The translations under genes were made by a program, and so were the position numbers. Under the pieces are notes generated by a model that had not been told where the DNA came from, ran no database searches, and saw nothing but the letters and a program-made list of their open reading frames with translations. Shown here piece by piece: positions 35,247 to 47,172 of a DNA stretch of 64,000 bases. Every line of letters begins with the position of its first letter. Position 1 is the first letter of the stretch. The DNA comes from Moniliella sp. 'wahieum' (taxonomy: Eukaryota > Basidiomycota > Moniliellomycetes > Moniliellales > Moniliellaceae): the NCBI GenBank assembly GCA_003971905.1, contig RSEE01000004.1, forward strand, positions 558,001-622,000, in the 5' to 3' direction.

Positions 35247-36891
35247 ATGCCGCCGCCCCTTCCCCCCCCGTATGCCAGCCCACTGCGCCAGCACCCCCAT
35301 GCTCGACCAGTTCCGCCTTCATCCGCCACGGCAAAGCCGCCGACCCGCGGTCGCCCAGACCGAGTGGGCCCAGTACCAGCGCGAGCGCGGCGATGCGATG
35401 GATCTCGATTTGCACGCCGTGCTTGATCCGTGCCGCCCACACCGGCCGAGGAACCCGGGCGGACGCGGTGGCAAGAGACCTGGTGCGGCAAGAGCATGCC
35501 CAGGCGGCGCAGTGCCCCAGTACCCAGGCCTGACAACGGTACCATCTCCTGACCAAGATGGGCGATGGCGCCTTTAGCAAGTTTACCATGCCGTCCACCG
35601 CGAGACGGGCTCGGAATGTGCCATCAAGGTCGTCCGCAAAGCCGAGTCCTCCGCCACCTCCACTCAATGCCCAGTTCCGGCGGAAAACAAGGTAACCGAG
35701 CGTGCTGGCATCCTCAAGAGGTACACATCATGCGCCGTCTCAACCACGGCAAATCATTCGCCTCCTCGAGTTTAGTGAATCAGACGATTTCTACTTTCTG
35801 GTGTTGGAACTGGCCAAGGCGGCGAGCTGTTCCATCAAATTGCGCACCTCACCTACTTTTCCGAAGCGCTCGCGCGCCACGTAATCCTTCAAGTGGCCGA
35901 AGCCATTCGCTACTTGCACCAGGAAGGGGTGGTGCACCGCGACATTAAACCTGAGAACATCCTGTTTGAGCCCATCCCGGTCATTCCCTCCAAGTTCTCC
36001 CGGGCGCGACCCTACGACGAAGACAAGGCGGATGAAGGCGAATTTATTCCCGGCGTGGGGGGCGGTGGCATTGGGCGGGTCAAGATTGCCGATTTGGGTT
36101 GAGCAAGGTGGTCTGGGAAGGATGGGCGACCAGTCCGTGTGGCACGATTGGCTACACGGCCCCCGAGATTGTCTTCTTCGCGGTATAGTAAATCGGTGGA
36201 TATGTGGGCATTGGGATGCGTACTCTACACCCTCTTATGCGGTTTCCCTCCCTTTTACGACGAGAGCATCGCCACCCTGACCCAAAAGGTGGCCCGAGGC
36301 GAATATACGTTTCTTTCGCCCTGGTGGGACGATGTGTCCGAGTCGGCCAAAGACCTAATCCGCCATTTGCTCACTGTTGACCCTCTCAAGAGGTATACCA
36401 TCGATCAGTTTCTGGCCCATCCTTGGTGTCGTGCGCCCCAGTCGGTCCCCTTCCTCACTCCTGGTGGGCTGGCGATTGCACAACGGATGCCGCTGGCCTC
36501 CCCTCTGCTCTCCGTTCTCCGTTCCACCGACCCTACCATGACCCGGCAAGCGCGGGCCGGATTGGGTCTCACCACACCGGGCATGCAACAACTGAAGGAA
36601 GCGTTTGACGTGTCCTATGCTGTACACCGAATGGGCGAGGAGGCTCAGGCGAATCCATCGGGTGGGCTGATGCAACTGAACGAAGAGGAGGAAGAGGAAG
36701 ATCTGCCCTGGGAGGCACAGAAAGCACTCCAAGCCACCCGCATCGGAATCACTCCACCCCCAGCCCGTTCACCTGGCTCGGGCGGGTTCCAGCTCAACCT
36801 CAACAATGCCACGTTGCTAAAGAACCGGGGCAACCGAGAGCCGCAACTCCACTTGGGTGGCCGCATGGCACCCCGCAACCCCGTGCTTTGA
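35247..36891 (+). CDS. Ser/Thr protein kinase, CAMK group, Rck2/Srk1-like
   Basis: The kinase domain starts near 35560 with MGDGAFSKV (Gly loop) and ECAIKVVRK (catalytic Lys). It continues with [28 protein letters not shown] in a shifted frame, and [20 protein letters not shown] (catalytic loop). The insert [21 protein letters not shown] then VKIAD (before the DFG site), then YTAPEIV and [20 protein letters not shown] follow. That insert between catalytic loop and activation segment is typical of fungal Rck2/Srk1 kinases, which act below the Hog1/Sty1 stress MAP kinase. The C-terminal 150 residues include [20 protein letters not shown], part of the regulatory tail of this family. Four or more frame changes occur; one sits in the T/G run at the DFG motif. 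The N-terminal start is uncertain; 35247 is one candidate. Confidence 0.8.
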
Positions 36892-37458
36892 AGACTTTGA
36901 ACGAATCGAGAGAGGGTTGGATCCCTTCTCTCTCGGTCTGTACCCTTCTTTTCCCTCTTTCCGTTTCCCTCATACTTTTGTTTCTGCTACCCCGCACTTT
37001 TCCTACTCTTCCCTTGGGCTTTGATTGGCCACCACCATTATTTGCAGTCATTGGATCTATGTGTCATGGGTATCTTTTCTTTGTGGTCCATCCTTATCCT
37101 GCCTGAGCATGCCAGATCGCAGGCCGAGCAAACGGATGATTTAGAGGATTACTCGATTGATATGCGTTAAAGGAGTTGTGGAGGAAGAGTAGGAGAAGAA
37201 GAGCTGACAAGGGTGGGGACTGGGATAAAAACGGTAAGATGTGGGTTGTGGAGTCTGTGCCGTGACTGTGAAGCGCTCATGTGCTTCTGCGCCTTTGGGG
37301 TCCCATGTCCTACCTGGTCACAGTCTCACCTATCAAACTGATATCTCACATCCCCGATCTCAACACTTGCACGACCCCATGCCCCAAGTCACCCTGTCAC
37401 ATGTGCCAAACAGCTTGCGGCCGCTGCCCCTTCCTGGGGCAGCCTGTCGAAAAAAAAT
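36892..37458. other. 3' flank of the kinase gene
   Basis: Pyrimidine-rich stretch 36925-37020 and no gene seen up to the tRNA. Confidence 0.5.
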
Positions 37459-37565
37459 TGAAGGCAGTGGGATTCGAACCCACGAATGTCGCAGTTCTAT
37501 CCACTCTTAAGCGGAAGCGCTTAATGACTTGAATACGATGCCATAGACCACTAGGCTATGCCTCC
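37459..37565 (-). tRNA. Intron-containing tRNA, probably Leu(CAA)
   Basis: The acceptor GGAGGCA pairs with TGCCTTC, with A as discriminator base. The T arm is GTGGG-TTCGAAT-CCCAC, the D arm is GCC-TAGTGGTCTAT-GGC (Leu/Ser style with a long loop), and the anticodon stem is TCGTA/TGCGA. The loop starts TT-CAA-G and holds about 33 extra nt with a 7-bp hairpin (TTAAGCG / CGCTTAA). Anticodon CAA and discriminator A suggest Leu, but in this folding the variable arm is short, unlike normal tRNA-Leu, so the identity stays open. Confidence 0.6.
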
Positions 37566-37929
37566 TGATGCCGAGGCACGCGTCCGCCCTGCTGGGGTGC
37601 AGCCGGGCATGTGAGCCAAGCGCCAAGTGGCTTACGCAAGCAGGATACTGGCGCCGTGGGACCAGCGGGGGGGGCGGCGGAGCGCAGCACTGCTGAGCTG
37701 AGCCACTGGCGGCGGCCGAGGCGGGTCGGGAGGGGTGGGCGTGTATTGCGCTTTGGCTGCGAGTTGCTGCTTCGCCTCGCCGCCCTCCATCCGCACGCCC
37801 GCATTGCAGCTTCCCGCCACACCACCACCTCCGCCATCCCCACCCCCACCACCACTCCGCCATCCCCACCCCCACCACCACCTCGCCCCCCCCCCCCCCC
37901 TCCCCTTCTACCCCATCACTCCCGCAGGC

Positions 37930-40900
37930 ATGGCCGCCGCCAAGGCGCCCCCGCCCCCCCCACACCCACCCCGATGCCTCCTGTGCTCCCGCCCCCTCTG
38001 CTGCCAGTCCCGGCAGCGCCACAAGCGAACTGCGTGCCCTCGCCCGCGTCGAGCTCAACCCCGCCTTCACACCTAAGAGTTATGTGGGCGCCGTGAGCTC
38101 TTATAGCCCGCGCACGCAATTCGGATGACCTGGGTGAGTTGGAGACTGCGTTTGTTTCTTATCTCAAGGCCGCCACCATCCTCCACGAGCTGCCTACCCA
38201 TCCAGCCTGGCCCCAGGAGAAGAACGCCCGCTCCCCCACCTACGAACGATGGTATAACATTCTTGCACACACCAATGACCTCGTTGATCGCACCACTCGC
38301 ATTGAGATGCAGCTTGCCGATCGCTCCCTCCGCCAGGCCAAAGCCCAAGCTTTGGCCCCTGCATCTGCCCCTGCTGTCTCTGCTGCTTCAGTCGCGCTCC
38401 AACAAGTTCTTCCACCCCGCACGACGCACCCGCCAATGCAGGCGATGTCCAGTATACTGACTTGGTTGCTCGTCTCGGCGCGCTTCATGCCCCCGCCGCA
38501 GAGCCTACTACTGTCACCACCACATTCCCCTCTATCGTTGAGTTTGAACAAAGCTTGGCTTCATCTCATCTGCCCTCTGTGCCTCACAATGCCCCGGGCT
38601 TGGGTCCAACTGGGTCCATCCCCACCCCTCCACCGCGTGTTTCTGCCCCCTCTGCCCCAGTCTTGCCCCCCTCGCGCATTCTCTCTCCTCGCCATCCTGC
38701 CTCTGCAAGTCAGCCAGGCAGTGCCACCTCGGTCCCTGGTGCGTCGGACGAGGCCTCAGTTCCAACCCCACCTAAGAAAAAGAAGCCTCCTCCTCCTCCC
38801 CCGACATCTGCTAGGCCTTCGACCAAGATGGTATCCAATCTTCCTGGTGCAGGGGATGGGACCCTGGGTGACCTGCCGTCGCCACCCAAACCCATTCTCC
38901 GAGCGGTGGATTTGTGGCCACTGCTCAACCCTCCCTTCCGCACGCGACCGGAGTCTGACAAACTGGAGAAGGTGAAGGGGTTCAAGATTCTGTTGCTGGA
39001 TGTGCGTCCGCGCGAGGCTTACGACAAGGGCACATTTTTTCCAAGTACACCGTCTGCATCGACCCTGTCATCCTTCACACTGACATGCAGGGCAAGGACA
39101 TCGAAGAGCGTCTCATTGTCGGCCCTGCGGATGAGCAGAAATACTTCGCACGCCGCTCCGAGTTTGACCTTAGTCCTCTATGACCAGTCTTCCCGTCCTT
39201 CGCTCCATGCCCGGCCCAGTGCCAGCGATCCGTTGGGCATTGTCAACCGTGCCATCTACGAGCTCGAATTCAGCAAGCCGCCCAAACACCAACCCATTTA
39301 CCTCACTGGTGGGTACGACAGTTGGGAGAAGCTGAACAAATCTAACGAACCGAGCGAGAGTAAAGTCCCCTTGGTTACGGGGGCCACCGCCCCTTCCTCT
39401 CCACCATCCTCCTCCCCACCCCGGCGCGCATTTTCCGCCCAACCGTCCCTTCAGCTGCGGGACTTTCTTCCCCCTCCCTTGGTCCTTCTCGGCAGACTGG
39501 CATGCTGGACTACCTTCCCTTCGAGCAGCCAGTTCTTATGCATCCTCCACTCCTTTGGCCTCTGGGCTTTCCTCGCCGCCGGCCTTGGTGCAGAATGCTA
39601 CGGCCCTGGTGCCTAGTCCGGCCGCGAGTCATCCTCACCCTGTTCCACCACCACCCCCCCGAGCCACACCCGCCCGCCCTTGCCGCCAGCACCACCCCCA
39701 CTGCCCCCTTCCCATCCCAAAAGTTCTCCTGCTCCCGTCAGCGCGCATCCTGCCCCAGCCAGCGCAGTGGTCTCTACTGCGCCAGGTGTGGGCATCGGCG
39801 CTCGCCGTTTGTCGTTGCGAATTGGCATGACGGGTATGCGCAACTTGGCGAACACATGCTACATGAACTCGGTGATCAATGTCTGTCAGCCACACCCGAG
39901 CTGGCCCAATACTTGTTCGGGGGGATTATGTCAAGCAGATCAACCACGCCAATCCGCTGGGAACCAATGGTCAACTGGCCCAGGCATTCGCCGTGCTCAT
40001 CTCTACGCTTTGGTCGGAGAAGTATGAGTACATTCGTCCAGTTGCCTTTCGCCAGGTGCTTACCCGTGTTCTGCCACGTTTGCTGGCAATGAGCAACACG
40101 ACTGTCATGAGTTCCTCTCCTTCCTCACCGACACGCTGCATGAAGACCTGAACCAGCCATCGTCCAAGGCGCTGGCGCGTCGGCCTGGCATGACAGAGGA
40201 GGAACAGCGCAAGGTGGAAGAGGCCGAGCTCGAGCGGCTTCCGATCCAAGAAGGAGCTGCACGCGAGTGGTTGCGCTATGCACAGACGAACGATTCGTTT
40301 GTGCTCAATGCGTTTGCTGGTATGCTGCGCAACCGAATGCATGTTCCGTGTGCAGCACGACCAGCACGACCTACAATGTTTTCCGCGACCTGTCCCTTCC
40401 CATCCCTCAAACCTCGGGCGAGGTGAGCGTGTATGATGCATTGGACGCCTTCTTGGCACCGGAGGTATTGGATGGAGCAGACAAGTGGATGTGCTCGACG
40501 TGCAAGGTACCGCGCCGGGCCACCAAACAGCTCACCCTCGCCCTTGCCCCCCATCTCGTCATCCACCTCAAACGCTTCTCCTCACACCGCCGGTTCCACC
40601 CGCTGGGGCAACAAGGAGGGCAAGATCACTGCCCGTGTTGACTTTCCGCTGGACGGGCTGGACCTAACCCGCTTTTTGCCTTGGGCAGGGAGGGCAGTGT
40701 ACGATCTGTACGGCGTCGTGCACCACTTTGGCACGCTCAACTCGGGCCACTACACTGCCACCATCCGCAACGAGGGCCGGTGGGATTATGTGGACGACAG
40801 CCGGATCGCGCCGAACAACGACAAGGAACTGTTTGTACGTCGCTGCTCTAAACTGCACAGTAAAAGCCCAAGGCGCCGTTGGATACTGACCCGGATTGAT

Positions 40901-40950
40901 ACCTGTAGACCAACTCGCCGTACGTGCTGTGGTACCAGCGGCGTACGTGA
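37930..40950 (+). CDS. Ubiquitin carboxyl-terminal hydrolase with rhodanese domain (Doa4/USP8-like)
   Basis: Deubiquitinase, probably acting on cargo at endosomes. The N-terminal helical part (DDLGELETAFVSYLKAATIL, THPAWPQEK) resembles the USP8/MIT-like domain. A Pro-rich linker follows, then a rhodanese-like domain (ILLLDVRPREAYDKGTFF, VLYDQSSRPS, QPIYLTGGYDSWEKLN; about 38890-39340) as in Doa4. The catalytic domain starts with the Cys box MTGMRNLANTCYMNSVIN (39830-39880; Ala replaces the common Gly of LGNTC). It contains HEFLSFLTDTLHEDL, the Cys pair MCSTCK, APHLVIHLKRFS and the His box YGVVHHFGTLNSGHYTATIR (about 40700-40770). A last intron precedes TNSPYVLWYQRR, the usual end of the family, with stop at 40950. 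Many frame changes occur, with conserved blocks on both sides each time. The start at 37930 is the best upstream Met. Confidence 0.85.
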
Positions 40951-41086
40951 CCACGTGGCTTGCGCCTGGCCGCTGCCTCTCCACCTGCAACGATGCACCA
41001 TTGAACGTCTGGGTCTTGTGGGTGCGTTGGGTGGGAAGGCGAGAAACGTAAGAGTAATAGCCAGGAGAGCACTTATCTATCCACCG

Positions 41087-41182
41087 TTGCGTTGCAGGCG
41101 CGTTGCCTGTTTGCTCGCCTAGCTTGAACCAACCTTGCGTTGCAGGCGCGTTGCCTGCTTGCTCGCCTAGCTTGAACCAACC
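41087..41182 (+). repeat. Tandem duplication, 2 x 48 bp
   Basis: Two adjacent 48-bp copies (41087-41134 and 41135-41182) start TTGCGTTGCAGGCGCGTTGC and end AGCTTGAACCAACC, with one base difference. They lie in the gap between the deubiquitinase and the aldo-keto reductase. Confidence 0.85.
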
Positions 41183-41499
41183 CAGCTTGTGCGCCACTCG
41201 GCCGCGCATTGGTCGCCGACTTGCTTTTGGTGGACCAATCAGCCGAGAGCGACGACCAATTTTCTCATCAGGATGATATAAGGGTGTGGTGAATGGACCC
41301 CAGGTGGGGGCGAGGAAATTTCTGCTGAGGAAAATGGTTGGTATAGTAGTCACTCTGCTGCCACCATTGACGGGTCCCTCACCCTCTCCCCCTGTATATA
41401 ACTTCCCCATCGGTCTCTGCTCCCCCCTGCCCACCGTCCGCCGTTGTTTCTGTTGTGGAGAGGCTTCTGTCGCCCTGTTTGCTGAGACCTGCTGTTCCG

Positions 41500-41730
41500 T
41501 TCGTAGGCCAAGGCGCCTTACCTGTCCACCTTAAGTTTGTCCGCTGAAAAGCCGTAATACACACAAATATATGGAGGGCCACCGCTTGCTTGAATCCCCG
41601 TCTCTTTTCATATCAGTAGTTTTGAGGTGTGGACTTCAACCACTGCCATCACCATTACATTACTCCACTTTTCCAGAGGTTCTCCACTCAAGACCTTGGG
41701 TTACTCCAGATTTACTATCGCAACATCACT
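41500..41730 (+). repeat. Relic LTR-like repeat, copy 2
   Basis: It shares TAGGCCAAGGCGCCTTA with 645-661 and the later TTTTCCAGAGG and CCTTGGGTT tract with copy 1. There is no second repeat or internal region nearby, so it looks like a solo, decayed copy. Confidence 0.4.
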
Positions 41731-41803
41731 CGTGTCACATTGGGAAAGAATCCATTATTGGCAAAAGGATGGCAAGATATGAGAACAAAGTAGGGCCATC
41801 CAC

Positions 41804-42957
41804 TTAAGAATAGACAATCTTGGCACCCGTCTCAGAGAAGCGCTCACCCTTGACCTCGAGAGTAATCTTCTCAAAGATCTGTCGCAGCTCCTGGTCCAGC
41901 TCGGGGGAGAGGACCAAGTTGGCTGCGTCGGCATTCTGGACAACCAAGTTCGCGTGCGTAGTGCCCGGCATGGGGATCAGCTTGTCATACTGCGCCAACT
42001 CCCAGGCGAGGACAAGCTGCACCAAGGGGATGCCCTCACGGGCCGCGATGGCTTGCACCGGTTTGGCCAGTTCGAGGTTGTGGGCAAAGGCCTGGTCAGA
42101 AAAGCGGGGCATGGCCTGGCGAGGGTCGCCGGGAGTAGGTCGGAAGCGCCCTTGAGCGCACCAGTAAAGATACCCCGGGACAGGGGACGAGAGGCGAAGA
42201 GAGCAATCCCCAGCTCCTTGAGGGTAGCGAGGATGCCTTCCTTCTCAATATCCAGCGCTGCTGGGTTGTACTCTGCCTCGACCGCCGCCAGGGGAATCAC
42301 CGCGTTCACCTCCCGAATGGTTTGCGAGGAGACCTCGCAGAGACCCACATGGCGCGCCAGGCCCTCTGTAACGAGTCGCTTCAGGTTGGCGCCAATGTCC
42401 TTGTTTTTCATGTGACTGTCCTTGCGCGCCAAAAGGAAGAGGTCAATGCGCTTGCCCCGGCCCAACGAGCGCAGCGCTGCCGAAAGCTCTTGGCGCAAGG
42501 TCTCAATGCTGGATCAGCGCGCGTCAGGTCATTGAAGGGAGCAAAGCCACCCTTGACCACAAGGAAGACGCGGTTGATACTCTGGGGGTAGGCTGCAAAG
42601 TACCGCGACAAGAGAAGCAGGTTGTCCATGGTTTGGTCCATGGAATAGTAGGTGCCAAAGACCCAGCAGGTGGTGCCTGCTTCCAGCGCAGCGTTAAGCA
42701 CTTGGAAGGCCTGCTCATCAGACGGAGGACTGGTGGTCCAGGTGAGTTCAAGGGCGCCATAGCCAACTGTGCAAAAGGGAGGGGGGGAGGGGGGCGAGGT
42801 TAGCTGCTGGCCCCAATTGACATTGGAAAAAACAACAAGCGGCCAGGAATGGTCGGTAGCATGCAGCAGGATGAGCGCGCCAGAGAGAAAAAGACATACC
42901 GGCGCCAACAGAGATATCGGAGGCGGTGCCACCAAGCGGACGGAAGGGGAGGGACAT
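41804..42957 (-). CDS. Aldo-keto reductase, pyridoxal-reductase-like
   Basis: NADPH-dependent aldo-keto reductase fold. Exon 1 (42957-42900) gives MSLPFRPLGGTASDISVGA. A 133-nt intron (42899-42767) follows, and splicing restores VGYGALELTWT, the conserved first strand and loop. Later blocks are AALEAGTTCWVFGTYYSMD (Tyr region), INRVFLVVKGGFAP (catalytic Lys), LARHVGLCEVSSQTIREV, VEAEYNPAALDIEKEGILAT, REGIPLVQLVLAWELAQ and LIPMPGTTHANLVVQNADA (NADP binding). The wording of these blocks fits yeast and fission yeast pyridoxal reductase relatives better than other AKRs. The substrate is not proven. Two frame changes (near 42500 and 42110) are likely indels. The gene is convergent with the deubiquitinase upstream of it. 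Confidence 0.85.
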
Positions 42958-44908
42958 GGTCTCGGGCCGGCTGCGAGTGGTAGTGGAGGGGGGGAGGTGG
43001 TAGCGGGAGAGAAAGAAGAGGTTGAGACGTGGTAAACGCGGTGAGAAGCGGGCTGATAGGGTGACCAGTGAGGGATCGATATAGGAAGGAGTGGGTGAGC
43101 GTGTGAGCGCTGCTGACTGATTTACGGACACTGGAGATCGAGAACTCGGAACTGACTTGAATTAGTTCAGTATTGAGTGAGCGTGACGCGTGACGCGTGA
43201 CGAGCTTGTTGAGCCCTCGGATGTGCTGGGGAAATTATCACAGCACACTCGTCCTGAGCCTTCCGCCTTATGTCCAACGGTTAACAATGTGACCGGTGAC
43301 GGACCGGTGACCTCGCCTGTCATGCATATCGAAGGCGTTTGCTGACATGACGTCACTTCGACAGCACTTGTGTGGCAACGGGCGTTACATCAGTGTCATG
43401 GTGAGAGGATGTCAGAGCCGATCTCAGAGGGTTTATTAGTTCGGTACAGTGTCTGAGTACTGAGTCTCGCTCGAGACCTGTCGGGCCCTGAGGCCTGAGG
43501 CGGCCTCAGGGTCAGTCGCTAGTCCCTCACTACCTCACTCCGTCATGAGTACTGAGTACTGAGTCATCCAATATGACTTCACCATCACGGTGCACGCGTC
43601 CAATTGATCGAAATCTGAAGCTCTTGAAGCTTGAAGCTCCATGCTCAAAGCTCCAAGAGCCTCAAGGTGCGTCTTTTGAGCAGGTTATTTCGCACCCAAT
43701 CCAAGTTCGATGCGTTGTATACGAGAGGTCGCGCAGGAGCCCGTCCTCAAATGCGTGCGAGCTCCATGTGGGAGACCCACGCTCTCTCAATGAGCCAACA
43801 GTTGTAGAGAGAAGAGGAAACGAGGTGGGGGGACAGGGCCACATAAACGTCTGGATTACTGAGTGAGTAATATGGGTGCGAGTGTGTTGGAGGAGATCTG
43901 GGATGGAGGTGGACCACATCATGGTAATGGATACGGGTGAAGAAGAGGTCAGGGTTGCGTAGTATACTGCAAGATGGTGCACGAGGACACGGCAACGCCT
44001 GTCGAACAACACTGTGGGCGAAATGATCGATTGGCATTGGGGTCAAAAGCAGAATGCGATATACAGGTGCCCAGAGACGCACTCGAGACCCGTTCTTCCC
44101 TCTGATCATATGATGACACGAAGGCTCTGTGCCACGAAAACCGTCAATAAGGTCCAAGGTCACAGAACAAGCATCGTCTGTGTATCTTTGCGAGGTCAAG
44201 AGAGTCTGTGAAGACCCCCAAGTAGTGTCTGGGATGCACGGTGCCTGGCCCAACGCGTGCCGGACAGCCTGGTATAGAAGGTCGATGGGCACTGGTGCAC
44301 TGGTGACGAACATACACTTCTGACAATCTTCCAGCTCACAGGATGAGGCATCTCTCCTTGAACATGTTCGGCTAGAGTTGTGGACTTATATATTGGACGC
44401 AAGCGGGTGACTGCTGGGCTGTAGGGGGCATTCCTTGTTCTACTTCAACGTCTGTCATGCCCTGAACAAGGAAAGGATATAGCAAGAAGCAAGCGAGGTG
44501 TGCGAGAACGAAGTGCTAACTAGGATAGCCAACGATCCCTGGTATGGAAAGACAGGATCGGTGAAGAGAGCGGGGAAGGCGTTTCCCAGAACAACCCACC
44601 CCAAAGAACATATTCACCTTGACCAAGAATTAAAAGGAATAGGGGGTACATTTTGCCAAAGATCATATGGTACACGTGTAACAGAAGCAAAGGGGTAGGA
44701 GAAGTGGTATGGGCCCAAAAATGAAGGAACTCGACCAGCAGCAACCGAGCTTGTTCGTTCATCATCAGGCCCTACGCGAAGTAGCCAATGACTCGAGCGG
44801 CCACAGTGAAGCTGAATGTCATACACTGAAACGCAGGAAGGTCTGCACCTGTGCCAAGACAGGTTGTAATAGCAAAGTGGGGTAGTCAAGACAAGAGGAA
44901 GAAAGCTC
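42958..44908. other. Gene-poor region with palindromic 7-mer arrays
   Basis: ACGCGT at 43186 and 43193, AGTACT at 43548 and 43555, and AAGCTTGAAGCT-type words near 43617-43640 are present. ACCGGT occurs at 43292 and 43303. No conserved translation or tRNA seen. Confidence 0.5.
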
Positions 44909-45403
44909 TTAAATGTAGTTGGCGGGCTTGCGGTCTTTGGGGTTCCGGCGCTTGGGGGCTGCTACCCTTTGGTGGGTGCGCTTGCTAGAAGCCTGCTTAC
45001 CTTTTTGGACGAACCCTTCTTGCTGGATGACTTTGAGAGTGAGCCGAACACGGTCGGGGCTGAGTTACCCTCATCAACAGTCATGGCTAAGAGCAAAAAA
45101 TATGTCAGTACTGGCCGCGCCAAGGCTAAGAAGGTGGCATACCATCCTGCGTCTCTGCGACGTTCCCCCCATTTTGCAAGAATAGTTCATCTTCCTCAGT
45201 GACCTCCTCACCGGCCTCCTTGCGATCCTTGATTTCCTGCAGCCGGGCCAATACCGAAGTTTTGGGCTGCAGCTTACGTTCAGCTAGGCGCGCCGCGATC
45301 TCTGCCTCGCGCTGCTTCTGCACCTTAACTAGTCTCCATTTGGGTCGGTGCGCTTGATATTGCGTGCACGCACCCGAACTGTTGAACGCAAACTCTTGGC
45401 CAT
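44909..45403 (-). CDS. UPF0642/DUF2423 protein (yeast YBL028C-like), probable ribosome-assembly factor
   Basis: Small basic protein. The start at 45403 gives MAKSLRSTVRVRARNIKRTD, the hallmark N-terminus of DUF2423 proteins. The middle is charged and helical (REAEIAARLAERKLQPKTSV, LQEIKDRKEAGEEVTEEDEL). An intron of about 70 nt (GTATGC to CTCTTAG, around 45070-45140) links AETQD to AMTVDEGNSAP. The C-terminus is strongly basic (KKGKQASSKRTHQRVAAPKR, then NPKDRKPANYI) and ends at 44909. The yeast relative is nucleolar and linked to pre-60S assembly, which the basic ends support. Two frame changes, one in an A run near 45020 and one near 45330, are most likely indels. Confidence 0.75.
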
Positions 45404-47172
45404 TTTTGTGTGTTGGTCGGAAGCGGATAGGCAGGTAAGTAAACTGAGGGACTGGGCTCTTGGCCACAAAAAGGATTGGCCTCCACTGTGGGTTGAGGCG
45501 GATCTGCAAATTTATGTTTCACCGTACGGTTCCGCCAGAAGCCAGATTGGCACCCTCGGTATGAATACCGTTGCACCGAAATGAAGATTCCTCCCCGCCC
45601 GCCAGGCCTTTTAAGCGCCGCCAGCTACTCTTCTCGTTGTTCTTGGCACCACCACCTCTCGCCTTGCATTCGTCCTTCGTCCAGAGCGCTTAAGATGGGG
45701 GAACGGTCACAACATTGACACCACCATCCCAGAAAAGGCTCTCGTTCTGTTTTGGTATGTATCATTTCTCTTTCCTTTTCATGATGAGGAATTTAAATGA
45801 CGAGTCCAAGGCTTGGCCTCAATGGGTCCTGGATACTTTTCCTTGACCCGGCGAATGCTGCCTAGCCCAAGACGACATTTTGGCTCCTGAATCACCTCTC
45901 TTCGTTTACATGGCCTGCGGTGGATGGGTGTGCTAACCATGCCTGACATGTTCTTCAGATTCAATACCCCGTCTATTTCCCGAATATACCCCCGTTCAGT
46001 GTGGCTTCCCAGTCCTCTATGGCACCGTCACGCCCAATGAACCAACCCTCCTGAAGGTACGTTGGTCATTGGTTTCCCTTTCCCCAGAGGATTGCAGAGG
46101 ATTACTACAATCTCTTCACCTGATCCCCTCGGGGGCATGAAAACACACTTTCTTTGACTTTTTTTTGGATGATGCTTCCTCCAGTGGTCGCGATCAATTC
46201 CCACGTTTGCATGCACAAACTGACCAATGCTTGTCTTTTCAGGTTGCGTATTCTTGTGTTATACGATTCAGTGGCAACACCCACTCAAAAAAGCCATGAT
46301 GCTGTCATATTCTGCCGCATCTTCGATAGAACTCGAAAAATGCATGACCCATTCTTCATTTGTAAATTCCCATCGACTTCAACTACTGTTCTTCTGTACT
46401 TAGCCAACACGTATCGCTTCTTGCGACCACTCCAACTAACTTGATCAGCGCAACATTCCTGATGACTGACTGCCCTCGACCTGTTTCTCGGGGTATTGTT
46501 TTTTTTTCTACGCCATCACGGTCCACAGCACAATGCTTTTCACTGCTGCGAGGACGTTTAAAGTGGGATGCTGATGGATGGCGCGCAGACCGGGGCACCG
46601 TCAAACGACTGCCGAAGCCCTGTTGGAAGTGTGGAGTAATGTGAGTCAGATTGCCCTATTCAGGATAGGAAAAGGAATATCGGAAAGGAATGCATCGAAG
46701 GCAATCGGGCTTGATGGGCTCTACCGATACCACAGCTCCAATGTGGCACCACAGTCGGGGCGCTTGCTGGGGATTTACTACTAGTTGTGTGCATTGCCCC
46801 CCCCCCCCACCTCGCTCGACCACCGACGATTCCAGACCGCCGTACCGGCTTAGAACCGTTTCGGCCCGGGTTGCATGTAGCAGCAGCCGTGCAAGTCTTA
46901 CTGCCGTTGTCCAACTGGGTTAAGAACAGTTGGATGTGTTACAGCGTAGTCCGTCTCGTGTTTTTCCCCCTCAAAATCTAGACACGTAATAGGACAAAAT
47001 GAGAATCTATCGGAGCACACTTGAGAGGTGTGGAGGAGGCAGGGCCCTGAACAGCCCTGCCAGACAACAGGGTACTTGCAGAAACCAAAGATGTGGTCAC
47101 ATTAAGAAACCAAAAGAGAAAACAAATGGGGGGTTGTCGGGGGATTGGGGAGAGAGTACGTCAAACAACGTC
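45404..47172. other. Region with a possible small unresolved multi-exon gene
   Basis: Between about 45690 and 46330 the plus strand shows short open stretches bounded by good splice signals: GHNIDTTIPEKALVLFW before GTATGT at about 45753, CGFPVLYGTVTPNEPTLLK before GTACGT at about 46058, and a further stretch after TTTTCAG at about 46242. No family is recognised and the frames do not join without an indel. The rest has a run of 12 or more C near 46797 and no gene seen. Confidence 0.3.

Noticed and set aside
37281-37532. Open frame ending in a GFEPTNVAV-type peptide
   Set aside because: That peptide comes from reading through the tRNA at 37459-37565; no protein support otherwise.
42958-44908. 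Search for a gene in this 1.9-kb gap
   Set aside because: Open frames of 60-190 codons exist on both strands, but none shows domain sequence, composition bias or splice structure.
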